DNA of 64,000 nucleotides, taken from NCBI RefSeq assembly GCF_031582885.1, contig NZ_CP133988.1:565501-629500 (forward strand), read 5' to 3'. The translations under genes and the position numbers were made by a program. The notes beneath the pieces were generated by a model. The model worked only from the letters and a program-made list of their open reading frames with translations, searched no databases and was not told the origin of the DNA. How positions within the stretch are numbered: position 1 is the first letter of the stretch; the number at the start of each line of letters is the position of its first letter. This DNA is from Streptococcus parasanguinis. GTDB lineage: Bacteria > Bacillota > Bacilli > Lactobacillales > Streptococcaceae. Positions 44,929 to 54,204 of this stretch are shown here, piece by piece.

Positions 44929-47358
44929 ATGAACTATTCAACAGCACTGTTAGAAAGTATAGAAGCGGCCCAAATACTAGCAGGCCACTATCAGGGACAT
45001 ACCTTAGATACTTGGCATCTCCTGACGGCTATGGCCAATAATCCCTATAGCGTGGCAGGTTCTGTACTTAACGATTATCCTATGCAGATCGATGAGTTTC
45101 AGGATGCAGCGGAGCATATTACAGGCCAAGCTTTTCAAAGCGACAATCGGTATGAAATCTTCCCATTTTCTTATCGGATGGAAGCCATTATGAAACACGC
45201 AAGAGAGATTGCCCAGGTTCTTCATGCCAAGACCTTGGGAACAGAGCATGTGCTCCTCTCTCTTCTAGCAGACCGTGGAACCTTGGCGAGCCAAGTCATG
45301 GAGTTTGCCGGCTTTGCCTTTACAGAGCAAGACAAGGGAGTTCCTATTGCCTCCCTTCGCAAGAATTTAGAAGACAAAGCAGGCTGGGACAAGAATGATA
45401 TCAAAGCCATTCGGAGTCTCTATCGGGCCCAAAACCCCAACCGCCAAACCATGGGAAATATGATGGGCATGCCCCCAAGCACCAGTGGAGGTCTTGAAGA
45501 TTATACCCGTGATCTGACAGAAATGGCGCGTGCAGGCCAGCTTGAACCTGTGATTGGCCGGGATGCAGAGATTTCACGCATGATCCAAATCCTCAGCCGC
45601 AAGACGAAGAACAATCCTGTATTGGTGGGAGAAGCAGGGGTCGGAAAAACCGCTCTTGCATTAGGTCTGGCCCAGCGGGTCGCTAGTGGCAATGTTCCAG
45701 CTGAAATCGCGCAAATGCGTGTCTTAGAATTGGATCTCATGAATGTCGTTGCAGGGACGCGCTTCCGTGGGGACTTCGAAGAGCGGATGAACAATATCAT
45801 CCAGGACATCGAAGAAGACGGTCACGTGATTCTCTTTATCGATGAACTGCATACTATTATGGGGTCAGGATCCGGTATTGATTCGACCTTAGACGCAGCC
45901 AATATTCTAAAACCAGCCCTGGCACGGGGAACCTTGCGTACAGTTGGGGCAACGACTCAAGATGAGTACCAAAAGCATATCGAAAAAGACGCAGCCCTCT
46001 CTCGACGTTTTGCGAAAGTCACCATTGAAGAGCCAAGTGTTGCAGATAGCATCCAAATTCTCCAAGGCTTGAAAGAGACCTATCAGGACCACCATCATGT
46101 GACAATTACCGATGAAGCGATCGAAACAGCTGTCAAATATGCCCACCGCTATTTGACCAGCCGTCAATTGCCAGATTCAGCCATTGATCTCTTGGATGAA
46201 GCGGCAGCTACTGTACAAAACCGCGATTCCAACGGTCACGTAAAAGAAGAGTTGACCGCCTTAGACCGGGCCTTGATGGATGGCAAGTGGAAGAAAGCAG
46301 CCCAACTCATAGAAGTAGAGGCCGCTCCCGTTGTCTACAAAAAAGAAGTCACTGACCAAGATGTCTTGGTGACCTTGAGCCAATTATCTGGTATTCCAAC
46401 TCAAAAACTGACCCAAACCGATGCCAAGAAGTACCTCAACTTAGAAGCAGAATTGCACAAGCGCGTGATTGGTCAAGACCAAGCGGTTTCGAGTATCAGT
46501 CGGGCTATTCGACGCAATCAATCAGGTATCCGTAGCAATAAACGTCCGATCGGTTCTTTCATGTTCCTAGGACCTACCGGTGTCGGAAAAACAGAGCTAG
46601 CCAAAGCTTTGGCGGAAGTTTTGTTTGATGATGAATCGGCCCTCATCCGTTTTGATATGAGTGAGTACATGGAAAAATTCGCGGCCAGCCGCCTCAACGG
46701 AGCCCCTCCAGGCTATGTGGGCTACGAAGAAGGAGGCGAGTTGACCGAGAAAGTCCGCAACAAACCATATTCAGTTCTCTTATTTGATGAGGTGGAAAAA
46801 GCCCATCCAGATATTTTCAATGTCCTTTTGCAAGTCTTGGATGACGGAGTCTTAACCGATAGCAAAGGCCGGAAGATCGACTTCTCCAATACCATTATCA
46901 TCATGACCTCAAACCTGGGAGCTACAGCCCTTCGGGATGATAAGACCGTTGGCTTTGGTGCCAAAGATATCCGCTTTGACCAAGCCAATATGGAAAAACG
47001 CATGTTTGAAGAGTTGAAGAAGACCTATCGTCCAGAGTTTATCAACCGGATTGATGAAAAGGTGGTCTTCCATAGTCTCTCAAGCGAGGACATGCAGCAG
47101 GTAGTGAAAGTCATGGTCAAACCGCTCATCGCGACCTTGGCAGAACAAGGCATGACCCTCAAATTCCAGCCTTCAGCGCTCAAGTTGCTAGCAACCAAAG
47201 GCTACGATCCAGAAATGGGAGCTCGCCCACTGCGTCGTGTCTTGCAGACCGAAGTGGAAGATCAACTAGCAGAGCTATTGCTGAAAGGTCAAGCCCAAGA
47301 AGGGCAAACGATCAAGGTTGGAACGACAGCTGGAACGATCAAGTTCGAGATTGTCTAG
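44929..47358 (+). CDS. clpC: Clp protease ATPase subunit ClpC
   Basis: The 809-residue AAA+ unfoldase has N-terminal Clp repeats, a first ATPase domain with Walker A GEAGVGKTALA (about 234-244) and Walker B ILFIDELHTI, a middle region (about 430-460), and a second ATPase domain with GPTGVGKTELAKALAE (about 547) and VLLFDEVEKAHPD. It delivers substrates to ClpP. The ATG is adjacent to the ctsR stop (TAGATG), suggesting translational coupling. CtsR-controlled. Confidence 0.96.
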   Translation: MNYSTALLESIEAAQILAGHYQGHTLDTWHLLTAMANNPYSVAGSVLNDYPMQIDEFQDAAEHITGQAFQSDNRYEIFPFSYRMEAIMKHAREIAQVLHAKTLGTEHVLLSLLADRGTLASQVMEFAGFAFTEQDKGVPIASLRKNLEDKAGWDKNDIKAIRSLYRAQNPNRQTMGNMMGMPPSTSGGLEDYTRDLTEMARAGQLEPVIGRDAEISRMIQILSRKTKNNPVLVGEAGVGKTALALGLAQRVASGNVPAEIAQMRVLELDLMNVVAGTRFRGDFEERMNNIIQDIEEDGHVILFIDELHTIMGSGSGIDSTLDAANILKPALARGTLRTVGATTQDEYQKHIEKDAALSRRFAKVTIEEPSVADSIQILQGLKETYQDHHHVTITDEAIETAVKYAHRYLTSRQLPDSAIDLLDEAAATVQNRDSNGHVKEELTALDRALMDGKWKKAAQLIEVEAAPVVYKKEVTDQDVLVTLSQLSGIPTQKLTQTDAKKYLNLEAELHKRVIGQDQAVSSISRAIRRNQSGIRSNKRPIGSFMFLGPTGVGKTELAKALAEVLFDDESALIRFDMSEYMEKFAASRLNGAPPGYVGYEEGGELTEKVRNKPYSVLLFDEVEKAHPDIFNVLLQVLDDGVLTDSKGRKIDFSNTIIIMTSNLGATALRDDKTVGFGAKDIRFDQANMEKRMFEELKKTYRPEFINRIDEKVVFHSLSSEDMQQVVKVMVKPLIATLAEQGMTLKFQPSALKLLATKGYDPEMGARPLRRVLQTEVEDQLAELLLKGQAQEGQTIKVGTTAGTIKFEIV

Positions 47359-47367
47359 GAGGACGTC

Positions 47368-47856
47368 ATGACGCTTCAGCGATTAACCCGTATTTCGCTT
47401 TTGGCGGCCCTTTGTGTCGCTCTACGTCAGGCTTTTGCCCCTTTCCCAAATGTCCAACCTATTTCTGCTGTCTTTTTTCTCTTGGTGATATTTGAAGGGT
47501 ATAGCTTTGCTTTTCTTGTGATGATGATCACCATGTTTGTCTCCGCCTTTTTCCTGGGGATGAGCCTGATTGTGTTCTTTCAGATTGTCGCCTTTGGCTG
47601 TTTGATGCTCATTTGGCGCATCAGTTACAAGTGGTTGCCCTTTGTCCTTCAGATCCTTTTTGTGGGCCTACTGTCCTTTGCTTATGGGGTCTTGATCGAT
47701 AGTGTTTATGCCTTGATATACCATATTCCTTGGTGGACCTATGCTTTGGTCAATGGTTTTAGTTTTAACCTTGCCCATGCTCTGTCGACGATCATTTTCT
47801 ATCCCATTATTTATCAAATCTTTAGGAGATTTTATGTTGAAAAAAACCATTTCTAG
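47368..47856 (+). CDS. ECF-transporter substrate-binding (S) component-like protein
   Basis: The 162-residue protein has about five to six membrane segments and opens with TRISLLAALCVALRQAFAPFPNVQPISAVFF, very like ECF S-components, in which the early Ala/Arg-rich helix contacts the transmembrane T subunit. It starts ten bases after clpC with a good ribosome site (AGGAGG), so it is probably in the same operon. It overlaps the next gene by 23 bases. The ligand is unknown; a corrinoid or cobalamin-like ligand is suggested only by the neighbour. Confidence 0.75.
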   Translation: MTLQRLTRISLLAALCVALRQAFAPFPNVQPISAVFFLLVIFEGYSFAFLVMMITMFVSAFFLGMSLIVFFQIVAFGCLMLIWRISYKWLPFVLQILFVGLLSFAYGVLIDSVYALIYHIPWWTYALVNGFSFNLAHALSTIIFYPIIYQIFRRFYVEKNHF

Positions 47857-48241
47857 CTTAATGACCTTACTTGCAGCTCTTCTTTTAGCGAGTTGCGCTT
47901 CGTCTCATAGCACAAACCATCAAACAACAGCTTCTAGCACAGAAGTTGCCAAGAAAAACGAAATTTCGATTACGATTGGCGTGACGCCAGAAGGTCAAAA
48001 AGCGCAATCGAAAACCTTGAAAGTAGCAGAAGAGAGCAACCTCATGAAAGTGCTCAAAGCCAACTACAAGATTGAAGAAAAAAATGGCATGATCACCTCG
48101 ATTGACGGTCACAGCCAAGATGAAGCCAAAGGTCTTTACTGGATGTACAAGATCAATGGCGAAATGGCTCCAAAAGGTGCTGCTGAAACCACCGTTAAAA
48201 AAGGGGACAAGATCGAATTCTATCAAGAAGTGTATAAATAA
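47834..48241 (+). CDS. DUF4430-type (transcobalamin-like) lipoprotein
   Basis: The 135-residue protein has a lipoprotein signal with lipobox LASC (LLLASCASS). The mature part reads ISITIGVTPEGQKAQSKTLKVAEESNLMKVLKANYKIEE, then GLYWMYKINGEMAPKGAAETTVKKGDKIEFYQE. This is the DUF4430 fold, related to the C-terminal domain of transcobalamin. ATG 47834 follows TTTAGGAG and overlaps the previous gene by 23 bases, indicating coupling with the membrane protein. Together they look like an uptake pair. Ligand unproven. Confidence 0.8.
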   Translation: MLKKTISSLMTLLAALLLASCASSHSTNHQTTASSTEVAKKNEISITIGVTPEGQKAQSKTLKVAEESNLMKVLKANYKIEEKNGMITSIDGHSQDEAKGLYWMYKINGEMAPKGAAETTVKKGDKIEFYQEVYK

Positions 48242-48242
48242 G

Positions 48243-48273
48243 AAAAGCTGGACAGTATGTCCGGCTTTTTTTT
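48243..48273 (+). terminator. Terminator of the ctsR-clpC operon
   Basis: AAAAGCTGGACA (48243-48254) pairs with TGTCCGGCTTTT (48258-48269) with one G-T pair, followed by more T. Confidence 0.92.
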
Positions 48274-48334
48274 GCAAAGTTTAGGAACTTACCTAAAATT
48301 TCTTTCAAATTAGAAAAATATTTGAGAAACTATT

Positions 48335-48390
48335 GACAGCCTCATATAACAGTGTTACAATAATGTTACAAAATATTACAAATGTTACAA
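48335..48390 (+). promoter_or_regulatory. Lipoprotein promoter with phased TTACA repeats
   Basis: TTGACA lies at about 48335-48340 with a -10 region near 48358-48363. TTACA motifs recur at about 48357, 48366, 48376 and 48385, about one DNA helical turn apart, between the -10 and the ribosome site. This might be a multi-site operator or simple AT-rich periodicity. Confidence 0.5.
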
Positions 48391-48405
48391 AAAAGAGGTT
48401 CTGTT

Positions 48406-49131
48406 ATGAAAAACAAAAAAATCATTTCCCTAGCAGCGCTAGCTTTGACAGCTAGTCTTTTCCTAGGAGCTTGTGGCGGGAATAAAGAAGAAAAAACTTC
48501 AGAAGCAAGCAGTTCAAAGACCAGTCTGGTTAAACAAACCAGCTCTTCTTCTAAGAAAAAAGTGATCACTAGTAAAGATCCGATTGCCTCTTCATCCTCT
48601 GATAGCAAATCAGAAGAAAGTCATACTGTTGGTAGCAAAAATAACCAAGCAGCAGCTAGTCAAACACCTGCTCCAGCTAAAGAAGCGACACCAGCAGCAC
48701 CCGTAACAAAAGAAACAAAAGAAGTAGCCACTCCAGCAACACCAGCGAAAGCAAAATTGCCAAGTCTAGAAGACGGCCATGCCCAGGCTAAGAAGCAAGC
48801 TTCTGCGACGGAGAATGCCCAATACAAGGGAGTCTATTCTGTGGCAGCAGGGGATTTCTCTGCAGCAGCTGGGAATTGGTCTGACAAACGCGACACTGGA
48901 GTCACTATTGGCCAAGGTGGTCAAGTGACCATCCAACTTCCTGGGGGCCAACCCGTAGCCTATGGTATCAGCGCTTATAACTATACCTTGGATGATGGTC
49001 ATTACCATGCTAATCTCTCAGCAGGCGATGGGTCTGCGGCGACTCTAGATATCGTAGTTGGAAAAGATGGCTCTGTATCTAGTGTGACGGTTTTGAAAGA
49101 CGGTGTTAGCCACTCCCTCACTCGTGAATAA
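48406..49131 (+). CDS. Lipoprotein of unknown function
   Basis: The 241-residue product has a lipoprotein signal with lipobox LGAC (ALTASLFLGACGG), then a long low-complexity linker rich in Ser, Lys, Ala, Pro and Thr (about residues 25-115). A short folded C-terminal domain follows (YKGVYSVAAGDFSAAAGNW, VTIQLPGGQPVAYGISAYNY, TLDIVVGKDGSVSSVTVLKDG), apparently beta-rich. ATG 48406 is chosen because AGAGG precedes it; the ATG at 48382 has no ribosome site. The Pro/Ala linker suggests display through the wall. Function not recognised. Confidence 0.82.
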   Translation: MKNKKIISLAALALTASLFLGACGGNKEEKTSEASSSKTSLVKQTSSSSKKKVITSKDPIASSSSDSKSEESHTVGSKNNQAAASQTPAPAKEATPAAPVTKETKEVATPATPAKAKLPSLEDGHAQAKKQASATENAQYKGVYSVAAGDFSAAAGNWSDKRDTGVTIGQGGQVTIQLPGGQPVAYGISAYNYTLDDGHYHANLSAGDGSAATLDIVVGKDGSVSSVTVLKDGVSHSLTRE

Positions 49132-49137
49132 AATTCG

Positions 49138-49178
49138 AAAGATCTGAAAGGATAAGCTTCTCTTTTCAGATCTTTTTT
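49138..49178 (+). terminator. Terminator after the lipoprotein gene
   Basis: AAAGATCTGAAA (49138-49149) pairs with TTTCAGATCTTT (49164-49175), then T. Confidence 0.92.
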
Positions 49179-49218
49179 TGTTGATTTGAAGAAAAATATA
49201 TTTTTTTATAAAAAACTA

Positions 49219-49246
49219 CTGACAGATAGAAAATATAGTTTATAAT
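49219..49246 (+). promoter_or_regulatory. Promoter of the nadR operon
   Basis: CTGACA (49219-49224), 16 bases, TATAAT (49241-49246), within very AT-rich DNA. The ATG is 50 bases downstream with an AAAAGGAG ribosome site. Confidence 0.6.
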
Positions 49247-49295
49247 AAAAATATAAAGGAAATCTATTTATAAAAAATTATAAAAAGGAGTTCAT

Positions 49296-50357
49296 ATGAA
49301 AAAAGAAAGAATTGCCCTGGTTTTTGGAACCTTTGCGCCTCTTCATCAAGGGCATATTGACCTGATCCAGCGGGCCAAGCGTCAGTGTGATCGCGTTCGT
49401 GTCATTGTATCTGGTTATGAAGGGGATCGTGGTGAAGAAGTGGGACTGACCTTACAAAAACGCTTCCGTTATATCCGTGAAGCCTTCTCAAATGATGAGT
49501 TGACCCAAGTCTATAAGTTAGATGAGACAGAACTTCCTCGTTATCCCTTGGGCTGGGAGCCTTGGTTACAGACAGCCCTAAACACCATCCAGTATCAAAC
49601 AGAGACAGAAGAGTTGATCTTTTATGTAGGGGAGAAAGCCTACAAGGAAGAGTTGGAAGCTAGAGGGTTTGAAGTTCACTTAGAAGAGCGCCGCTTCGGG
49701 ATCTCTGCTACCATGATCCGGGAAAATCCAAGCAAATACTGGAAATATATCGCTCAGCCCTTCCGTCGCCAGTTCACAAAAAAAGTTTTGATCATGGGGA
49801 GCGCCAGCAACGGGAAAACGACCCTTGCAAAGGACTTGGCTCGCTTTTACGATGCACCTGTTAGTCTTGAGTATGCCCGTGAATACCAGATCAAGAACAA
49901 TGTGCGGGATGATGAACTCACGCCAAAAGATTACTATTACCTACTCTTAGGACAGTATGATCAAACCTCTAAGCTCATCGATAGTAGTGCCAATCGAGGC
50001 CTTGTCATCGCAGATACTAATTCCCTGGTGACCAAGGGTTACTACGATTACTATATGGAAGTCGAAGGCCAGGATACCAGCATGACCGATACCTTTGACA
50101 ACCTCTTTGTCAGTATTCTCTCCAAAGAAAAATGGGATTTGATCCTCTTTGTCCAGCCGATCGGTTCTTATGTCAATGATGGTTTCCGAGATATGACCAT
50201 GGCGGACGAAGAAATCCGCACCAGCTTTTCAAATTACCTGGACCAATTGCGCCAGCAATACCTAGGAAACATTCCGACCACTTTCCTCGCATCAGACTAC
50301 CTCGGCAACTACGAAGAAGCCAAGAAGGTGATCGATGCCATTTACCAAGCCGACTAA
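49296..50357 (+). CDS. nadR: NadR: NMN adenylyltransferase and ribosylnicotinamide kinase
   Basis: The 353-residue bifunctional enzyme makes NAD from nicotinamide riboside. Domain 1 has the nucleotidyltransferase motif HQGH (in FGTFAPLHQGHIDL) and GISATMIR near residue 145. Domain 2 starts near 160 with Walker A MGSASNGKTTLAKD and has SLEYAREY. There is no N-terminal helix-turn-helix, as usual in lactic acid bacteria. It is followed by a truncated PnuC and an NrtR-like gene: a salvage module. Confidence 0.94.
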   Translation: MKKERIALVFGTFAPLHQGHIDLIQRAKRQCDRVRVIVSGYEGDRGEEVGLTLQKRFRYIREAFSNDELTQVYKLDETELPRYPLGWEPWLQTALNTIQYQTETEELIFYVGEKAYKEELEARGFEVHLEERRFGISATMIRENPSKYWKYIAQPFRRQFTKKVLIMGSASNGKTTLAKDLARFYDAPVSLEYAREYQIKNNVRDDELTPKDYYYLLLGQYDQTSKLIDSSANRGLVIADTNSLVTKGYYDYYMEVEGQDTSMTDTFDNLFVSILSKEKWDLILFVQPIGSYVNDGFRDMTMADEEIRTSFSNYLDQLRQQYLGNIPTTFLASDYLGNYEEAKKVIDAIYQAD

Positions 50358-50367
50358 GGAGCAGCTT

Positions 50368-50583
50368 ATGAAAAACCTATCTCAAAAATTCGCAACTTTT
50401 AGCCAAGACTTTAAAAATGTTCACCAAGAAGCGAAAAAGCAAGGCTTTGTCAATATTATGAAACTTCTATGGAAGGACCTTTTTGTAGGACGCACAGCCT
50501 TTCAATGGATCTATCTCCTTCTTCTTTCTAGCGTTCCCTTCTTCTTAGAATGGACCAAAGCCCTCAAGAAGGAGGTGGATTAG
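50368..50583 (+). CDS. Truncated PnuC-like transporter N-terminus
   Basis: The 71-residue product, MKNLSQKFATFSQDFKNV onward, contains FVGRTAFQWIYLLLLSSVPF, which resembles the N-terminal cytoplasmic part and first membrane helix of streptococcal PnuC (normally about 260 residues). It stops soon after (WTKALKKEVD) and the Nudix gene starts at the next base. The rest of the transporter is missing. The ribosome site AAGGAG is intact. Identity with PnuC is from memory of the family, not a search; a genuine small membrane protein is the alternative. Confidence 0.6.
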   Translation: MKNLSQKFATFSQDFKNVHQEAKKQGFVNIMKLLWKDLFVGRTAFQWIYLLLLSSVPFFLEWTKALKKEVD

Positions 50584-51360
50584 ATGGCAAGTCTCTCGAT
50601 TCCAGCAGGAATGACGGAGAAAGAGTATTTTGAGACGGTCGCTAGTGAAGCAGACTTTCTCAAGTGGTACAAGGAGCAAGATCTGCCAACTTATGAAACT
50701 CCAAGTGTCACAGCGGACATGGTGGCTTACTGTTTTGTTGAAGGCAAGCTCAAGCTCTTAGCCATTCGCCGCAAGGCCCACCCTTATCAACACCGCCTCG
50801 CCTTGGTGGGGGGCTTTGTGAACAAGGATGAAGATGCGACTCATGCCTGTATCCGAGAAGTCAAAGAAGAAGTTGGGCTCGATCTGCCAGTGAATAAGGT
50901 GGAGCAGCTCATGACAGTTTCCACCCCTGGGCGGGACCCCAGAGGCTGGGTCATTACCATCGCCCATCTGGTCTATCTGCCGGCAGAAGCAGTAGACTTA
51001 GCCCATGCAGGTGACGATGCCAAGGAAGTTGTTTTTCTCGATGTCGATTTCAAAAAGTCCCAGTGTTTGCTCGATGGAGAACCCTTAGCTGCTTCTGATT
51101 TTGCCTTTGACCACTACCAGATTATTCAAGAGTCGATCAAGCGGATTCAGGGGCGTCTGGACTGGAATCCAACCTTCCTCTATCTGTTAGAGGAGCCTTT
51201 CACCGTTTATGAAGCAACCGAGTTGGTCAATCTGATCAATCCTGGACGCCCCATCGTTAGCAATAACTTCCTCGTGAAGTTCGGAGAATTCGTGGAAGAA
51301 GTGGGTGTCAAGCGGGTTCCTAAGAAAAAACCACGGAAGACCTATCGCTTAAAACAGTAG
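50584..51360 (+). CDS. NrtR-like Nudix-domain regulator
   Basis: A 258-residue protein with an N-terminal Nudix domain whose box is complete (G-x5-E-x7-REVKEEVG at about residues 77-99, beginning GFVNKDEDA) and a C-terminal winged-helix-like region (FTVYEATELVNLINPGRPIV to KPRKTYRLK) typical of NrtR regulators of NAD genes, which sense ADP-ribose. Its position after nadR and pnuC supports this. The intact box suggests that it may also hydrolyse ADP-ribose. It starts immediately after the preceding stop. No NrtR operator was convincingly found. Confidence 0.82.
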   Translation: MASLSIPAGMTEKEYFETVASEADFLKWYKEQDLPTYETPSVTADMVAYCFVEGKLKLLAIRRKAHPYQHRLALVGGFVNKDEDATHACIREVKEEVGLDLPVNKVEQLMTVSTPGRDPRGWVITIAHLVYLPAEAVDLAHAGDDAKEVVFLDVDFKKSQCLLDGEPLAASDFAFDHYQIIQESIKRIQGRLDWNPTFLYLLEEPFTVYEATELVNLINPGRPIVSNNFLVKFGEFVEEVGVKRVPKKKPRKTYRLKQ

Positions 51361-51382
51361 ATCGAGCGGGGTTCATTCTACC

Positions 51383-51419
51383 AGCCCTCCCTTACTTTTA
51401 GTAACGGAAGGGCTTTTTC
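51383..51419 (+). terminator. Terminator after the Nudix gene
   Basis: AGCCCTCCCTTAC and GTAACGGAAGGGCT (about 51383-51414) form a stem with one or two mismatches, then TTTTT. Confidence 0.88.
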
Positions 51420-51489
51420 TGATTTTTCCTGCTCCACTTGTGTGCAAAGTGGTATAATAATCATAATTGAAATCAAAAGAGACAAGACT

Positions 51490-52176
51490 ATGGAAGAAAA
51501 AATAATTTTACCACAAAATACACGACTGATGGGGGCTCTACTTGGTTTTATCGGAGGGGGCCTCGATGTTTTTTGTCACATGCACTACCGGAGTTTGGTC
51601 GCGACCCAAACGGGGAACCTACTGCTTCTCATCGCTGATTGGCACGATCCCCGTGTCGAAAATACCATCATGCGTTTTTCATCTATTCTATTTTTCTCGA
51701 TCGGCTTTGTGGTTGCCCTCCATATCAAAGAGTATCGCAAGACAGCCTTTTGGCGGACCAAGATGTTGATTCCTTTGTTTGTGGTGACACTCCTGATTCC
51801 CTTGGTGTCTGTCATACCACCTGTAGAAGTTCCCTTTATTGCTTTTGGAACAGGGATGATGATGTTGACCTTTACAGGGAGCCTCATCGAAAATCACCCT
51901 TATGTGATCTTTATGACTTCCGGCAATTACCGCAAGATGCTGACGGCCTTGTACCGAATCACTCGAGGAAAGGGAGATTTGGACGAGTATCGGCGTCAGG
52001 CCATGAATTACGGGATTGTCGTTGGAAGCTTTATTGCGGGAGCTATTAGCGTAGCCATCCTCATGCATTTCATTCACCAATGGGCCATCTGGCTGATCAC
52101 AGCCAACCTCTTTTTGATCATGACCTACTACACCGCCAGAGTCAAACAACTCGGCCTGCAAACAGACAATCTATAA
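51490..52176 (+). CDS. DUF1275 (YoaK-family) membrane protein
   Basis: The 228-residue protein has about six membrane segments and begins MEEKIILPQNTRLMGALLGFIGGGLDVFCH, with QTGNLLLL, the DUF1275 signature. ATG 51490 is preferred; the frame is open upstream but an extended -10 (TG-G-TATAAT, 51450-51458) lies there, so translation must start later. Function unknown. It converges on dusB, with a modular repeat between. Confidence 0.88.
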   Translation: MEEKIILPQNTRLMGALLGFIGGGLDVFCHMHYRSLVATQTGNLLLLIADWHDPRVENTIMRFSSILFFSIGFVVALHIKEYRKTAFWRTKMLIPLFVVTLLIPLVSVIPPVEVPFIAFGTGMMMLTFTGSLIENHPYVIFMTSGNYRKMLTALYRITRGKGDLDEYRRQAMNYGIVVGSFIAGAISVAILMHFIHQWAIWLITANLFLIMTYYTARVKQLGLQTDNL

Positions 52177-52177
52177 A

Positions 52178-52358
52178 AAGAGGCTGGGACAAAAGTCCTA
52201 GCCTCTCAATTATTTTTTGATTGTCGAGCAAGACGCAGTGGTTGAGTGGGCTCTACTACGCTGATTTCATCAGCTTTTACAGCCCTACTTAACTGTGCGG
52301 AGGTGGGACGACGAAATCGAATTCTAACGAATTACCGATTTCTGTCCCACTCTCGCTT
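52178..52358 (-). repeat. Modular intergenic repeat, copy 5 (inverted)
   Basis: Almost identical to copy 4 at 44104 (differences include one T/C in the AGCCCTACTTAAC arm). It begins just after the stop of the preceding gene and ends just before the 3' end of dusB, where it can terminate both convergent transcripts. The core is at 52233-52246, read on the minus strand. Confidence 0.92.
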
Positions 52359-52367
52359 TTTGTATTT

Positions 52368-53345
52368 CTATGCTTTTAATTGTAAGAGTTCTTCAATCTC
52401 AGCTAGAGTGCTAGCTTGCGAGATGGCTCCGCGGAGTTTGGCTGCGCCAGATGTTCCACGAAGGTAGTGAGGGGCTAAGCCGCGGAATTCGCGAACGGCA
52501 ATGTGCTCACCCTTGAGATTGATCAAGCGCTTCAAGTGCTCATAAGCAATCTTCATCTTGTCTTCGAAGGTCAAATCAGGTAGAATTTCTCCTGTTTCAA
52601 AGTAGTGATTGATTTGATTGAAGAGGTAAGGATTCCCCATAGCAGCACGGCCGATCATGACTGCATCTGCACCAACTTCTTCGATCCGTTGTTTGGCGTC
52701 TTGAACTGTACGGATGTCACCATTGGCGATAAATGGAATCTTGGTCAGAGCTTGTGCAACCTTGTGAAGGGTCTCAAGATCCGCATGCCCCGTATACATT
52801 TGTTCCCGAGTCCGACCATGCATGGCAAGGGCAGATACGCCTGCGGCTTCCGCTGCGAGGGCATTCTCAACTGCTAGAGAAGGGTCAGACCAACCTGTCC
52901 GCATTTTAACAGTGAGGGGGATATCCAGGACAGATTGAACCTTGTTGATAATAGAGTAAATCTTATCAGGGTCCCTGAGCCACATGGCACCAGCCTCGTT
53001 TTTGACGATCTTATTAACTGGGCAGCCCATGTTGATATCAACGATATCAGTTTTGGTATTTTCTTGGATAAATTCTGCTGCGCGTGCTAAGCTATCTTCG
53101 TCGCTCCCAAAGAGCTGGATTGATACTGGATTTTCTCCCTCATCGATATGGAGCATATGCAGGGTCTTTTCGTTGTTGTATTGGATCCCTTTATCAGAGA
53201 CCATTTCCATGACCACAAGGCCAGCTCCGAGTTCTTTCGCAATGGTCCGGAAAGCTGAGTTGGTCACACCGGCCATGGGGGCTAGGACCGTCCGGTTTGG
53301 GATCTCGACGTTCCCAATCATAAAAGGTGTATTAAGATTTGTCAC
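52368..53345 (-). CDS. dusB: tRNA-dihydrouridine synthase B
   Basis: The 325-residue flavoenzyme reduces uridine in t[43 protein letters not shown] and [10 protein letters not shown] are family motifs. The open frame extends upstream into hslO, but the family start [17 protein letters not shown] points to GTG 53345, preceded by GAGGAA. This overlaps the hslO stop by 14 bases. Co-transcribed with hslO. Confidence 0.93.
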   Translation of the reverse strand: MTNLNTPFMIGNVEIPNRTVLAPMAGVTNSAFRTIAKELGAGLVVMEMVSDKGIQYNNEKTLHMLHIDEGENPVSIQLFGSDEDSLARAAEFIQENTKTDIVDINMGCPVNKIVKNEAGAMWLRDPDKIYSIINKVQSVLDIPLTVKMRTGWSDPSLAVENALAAEAAGVSALAMHGRTREQMYTGHADLETLHKVAQALTKIPFIANGDIRTVQDAKQRIEEVGADAVMIGRAAMGNPYLFNQINHYFETGEILPDLTFEDKMKIAYEHLKRLINLKGEHIAVREFRGLAPHYLRGTSGAAKLRGAISQASTLAEIEELLQLKA

Positions 53346-54204
53346 GAATGAGTTCCTCCAAGTCGTTTTCATCAAAGTGGTAAGTTGTCTGACAGAATTG
53401 GCAAGCGATTTCCGCGCCATGGTCTTCGTCCTTCATTTCTTGAAGGTCTTTGGCTGGTAAGCTTGCCAAGGCATTCATGAAGCGTTCCTTGCTACAGTCA
53501 CACTGGAAGCGGATCTCTTCTTCTGAGAGACGCTTGTATGGTTCGTCACCATAGATGGCAGTAAGAAGGGCTTCAATATGGTCGTCAGAGGCTAAAAGGG
53601 TAGAAATGGCCGGCATTTCTTGGATCCGTTTTTCAAAGCTGGCAATTTCTTCTTCCTTGGCATTTGGCAAGACCTGCACTAAGAAACCACCGGCAACCTT
53701 GACCTTGTCTTCTTCATCAAGGAGGACATTGAGCCCAACCGCAGATGGCGTTTGTTGGCTTTCAGTCAAGTAATAAGCTAGGTCTTCACCGATTTCTCCA
53801 GTGACGAGAGGTGTCATGGAATGATAAGGATTGCCTGTGCCGTAGTCGGTAATCACTAGGAATTCCCCGTTTCCGACAAATGGTCCGACCACGACTTCAC
53901 CGGTCGCTGTTTTCTTGATATCCACACCAGGATTTTGCACGTAGCCTTTGACGTTTCCTTGAGTATCTGCCACAGTGATGATAGCACCAAGTGAGCTAGT
54001 GCCCAGGATTTTCACTGTTATCTTGGTGTTTCCCTTTTCATTGGCTGCGAGAATTTGACTAGCGATCAGGGTGCGCCCAAGGGCCACTGTTGAACTTGCT
54101 TGTGTCTGATGGTATTCTTGGGCTGCTCGCACGGTCTCTGTACTGTCTAGTACAAAGGCACGGAAAGAGCCACTTTCTGAGATAGTTTTGATAATTTTGT
54201 CCAT
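53332..54204 (-). CDS. hslO: Redox-regulated chaperone Hsp33
   Basis: The 290-residue chaperone is activated by oxidation. The C-terminal zinc switch is present as CDC and CQFC ([10 protein letters not shown] and [11 protein letters not shown]). ATG 54204 begins [17 protein letters not shown]; the upstream extension is not family-like. An extended -10-like TG-T-TAAAAT lies only seven bases before the ATG, giving a very short leader. Confidence 0.95.
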   Translation of the reverse strand: MDKIIKTISESGSFRAFVLDSTETVRAAQEYHQTQASSTVALGRTLIASQILAANEKGNTKITVKILGTSSLGAIITVADTQGNVKGYVQNPGVDIKKTATGEVVVGPFVGNGEFLVITDYGTGNPYHSMTPLVTGEIGEDLAYYLTESQQTPSAVGLNVLLDEEDKVKVAGGFLVQVLPNAKEEEIASFEKRIQEMPAISTLLASDDHIEALLTAIYGDEPYKRLSEEEIRFQCDCSKERFMNALASLPAKDLQEMKDEDHGAEIACQFCQTTYHFDENDLEELIRDKS

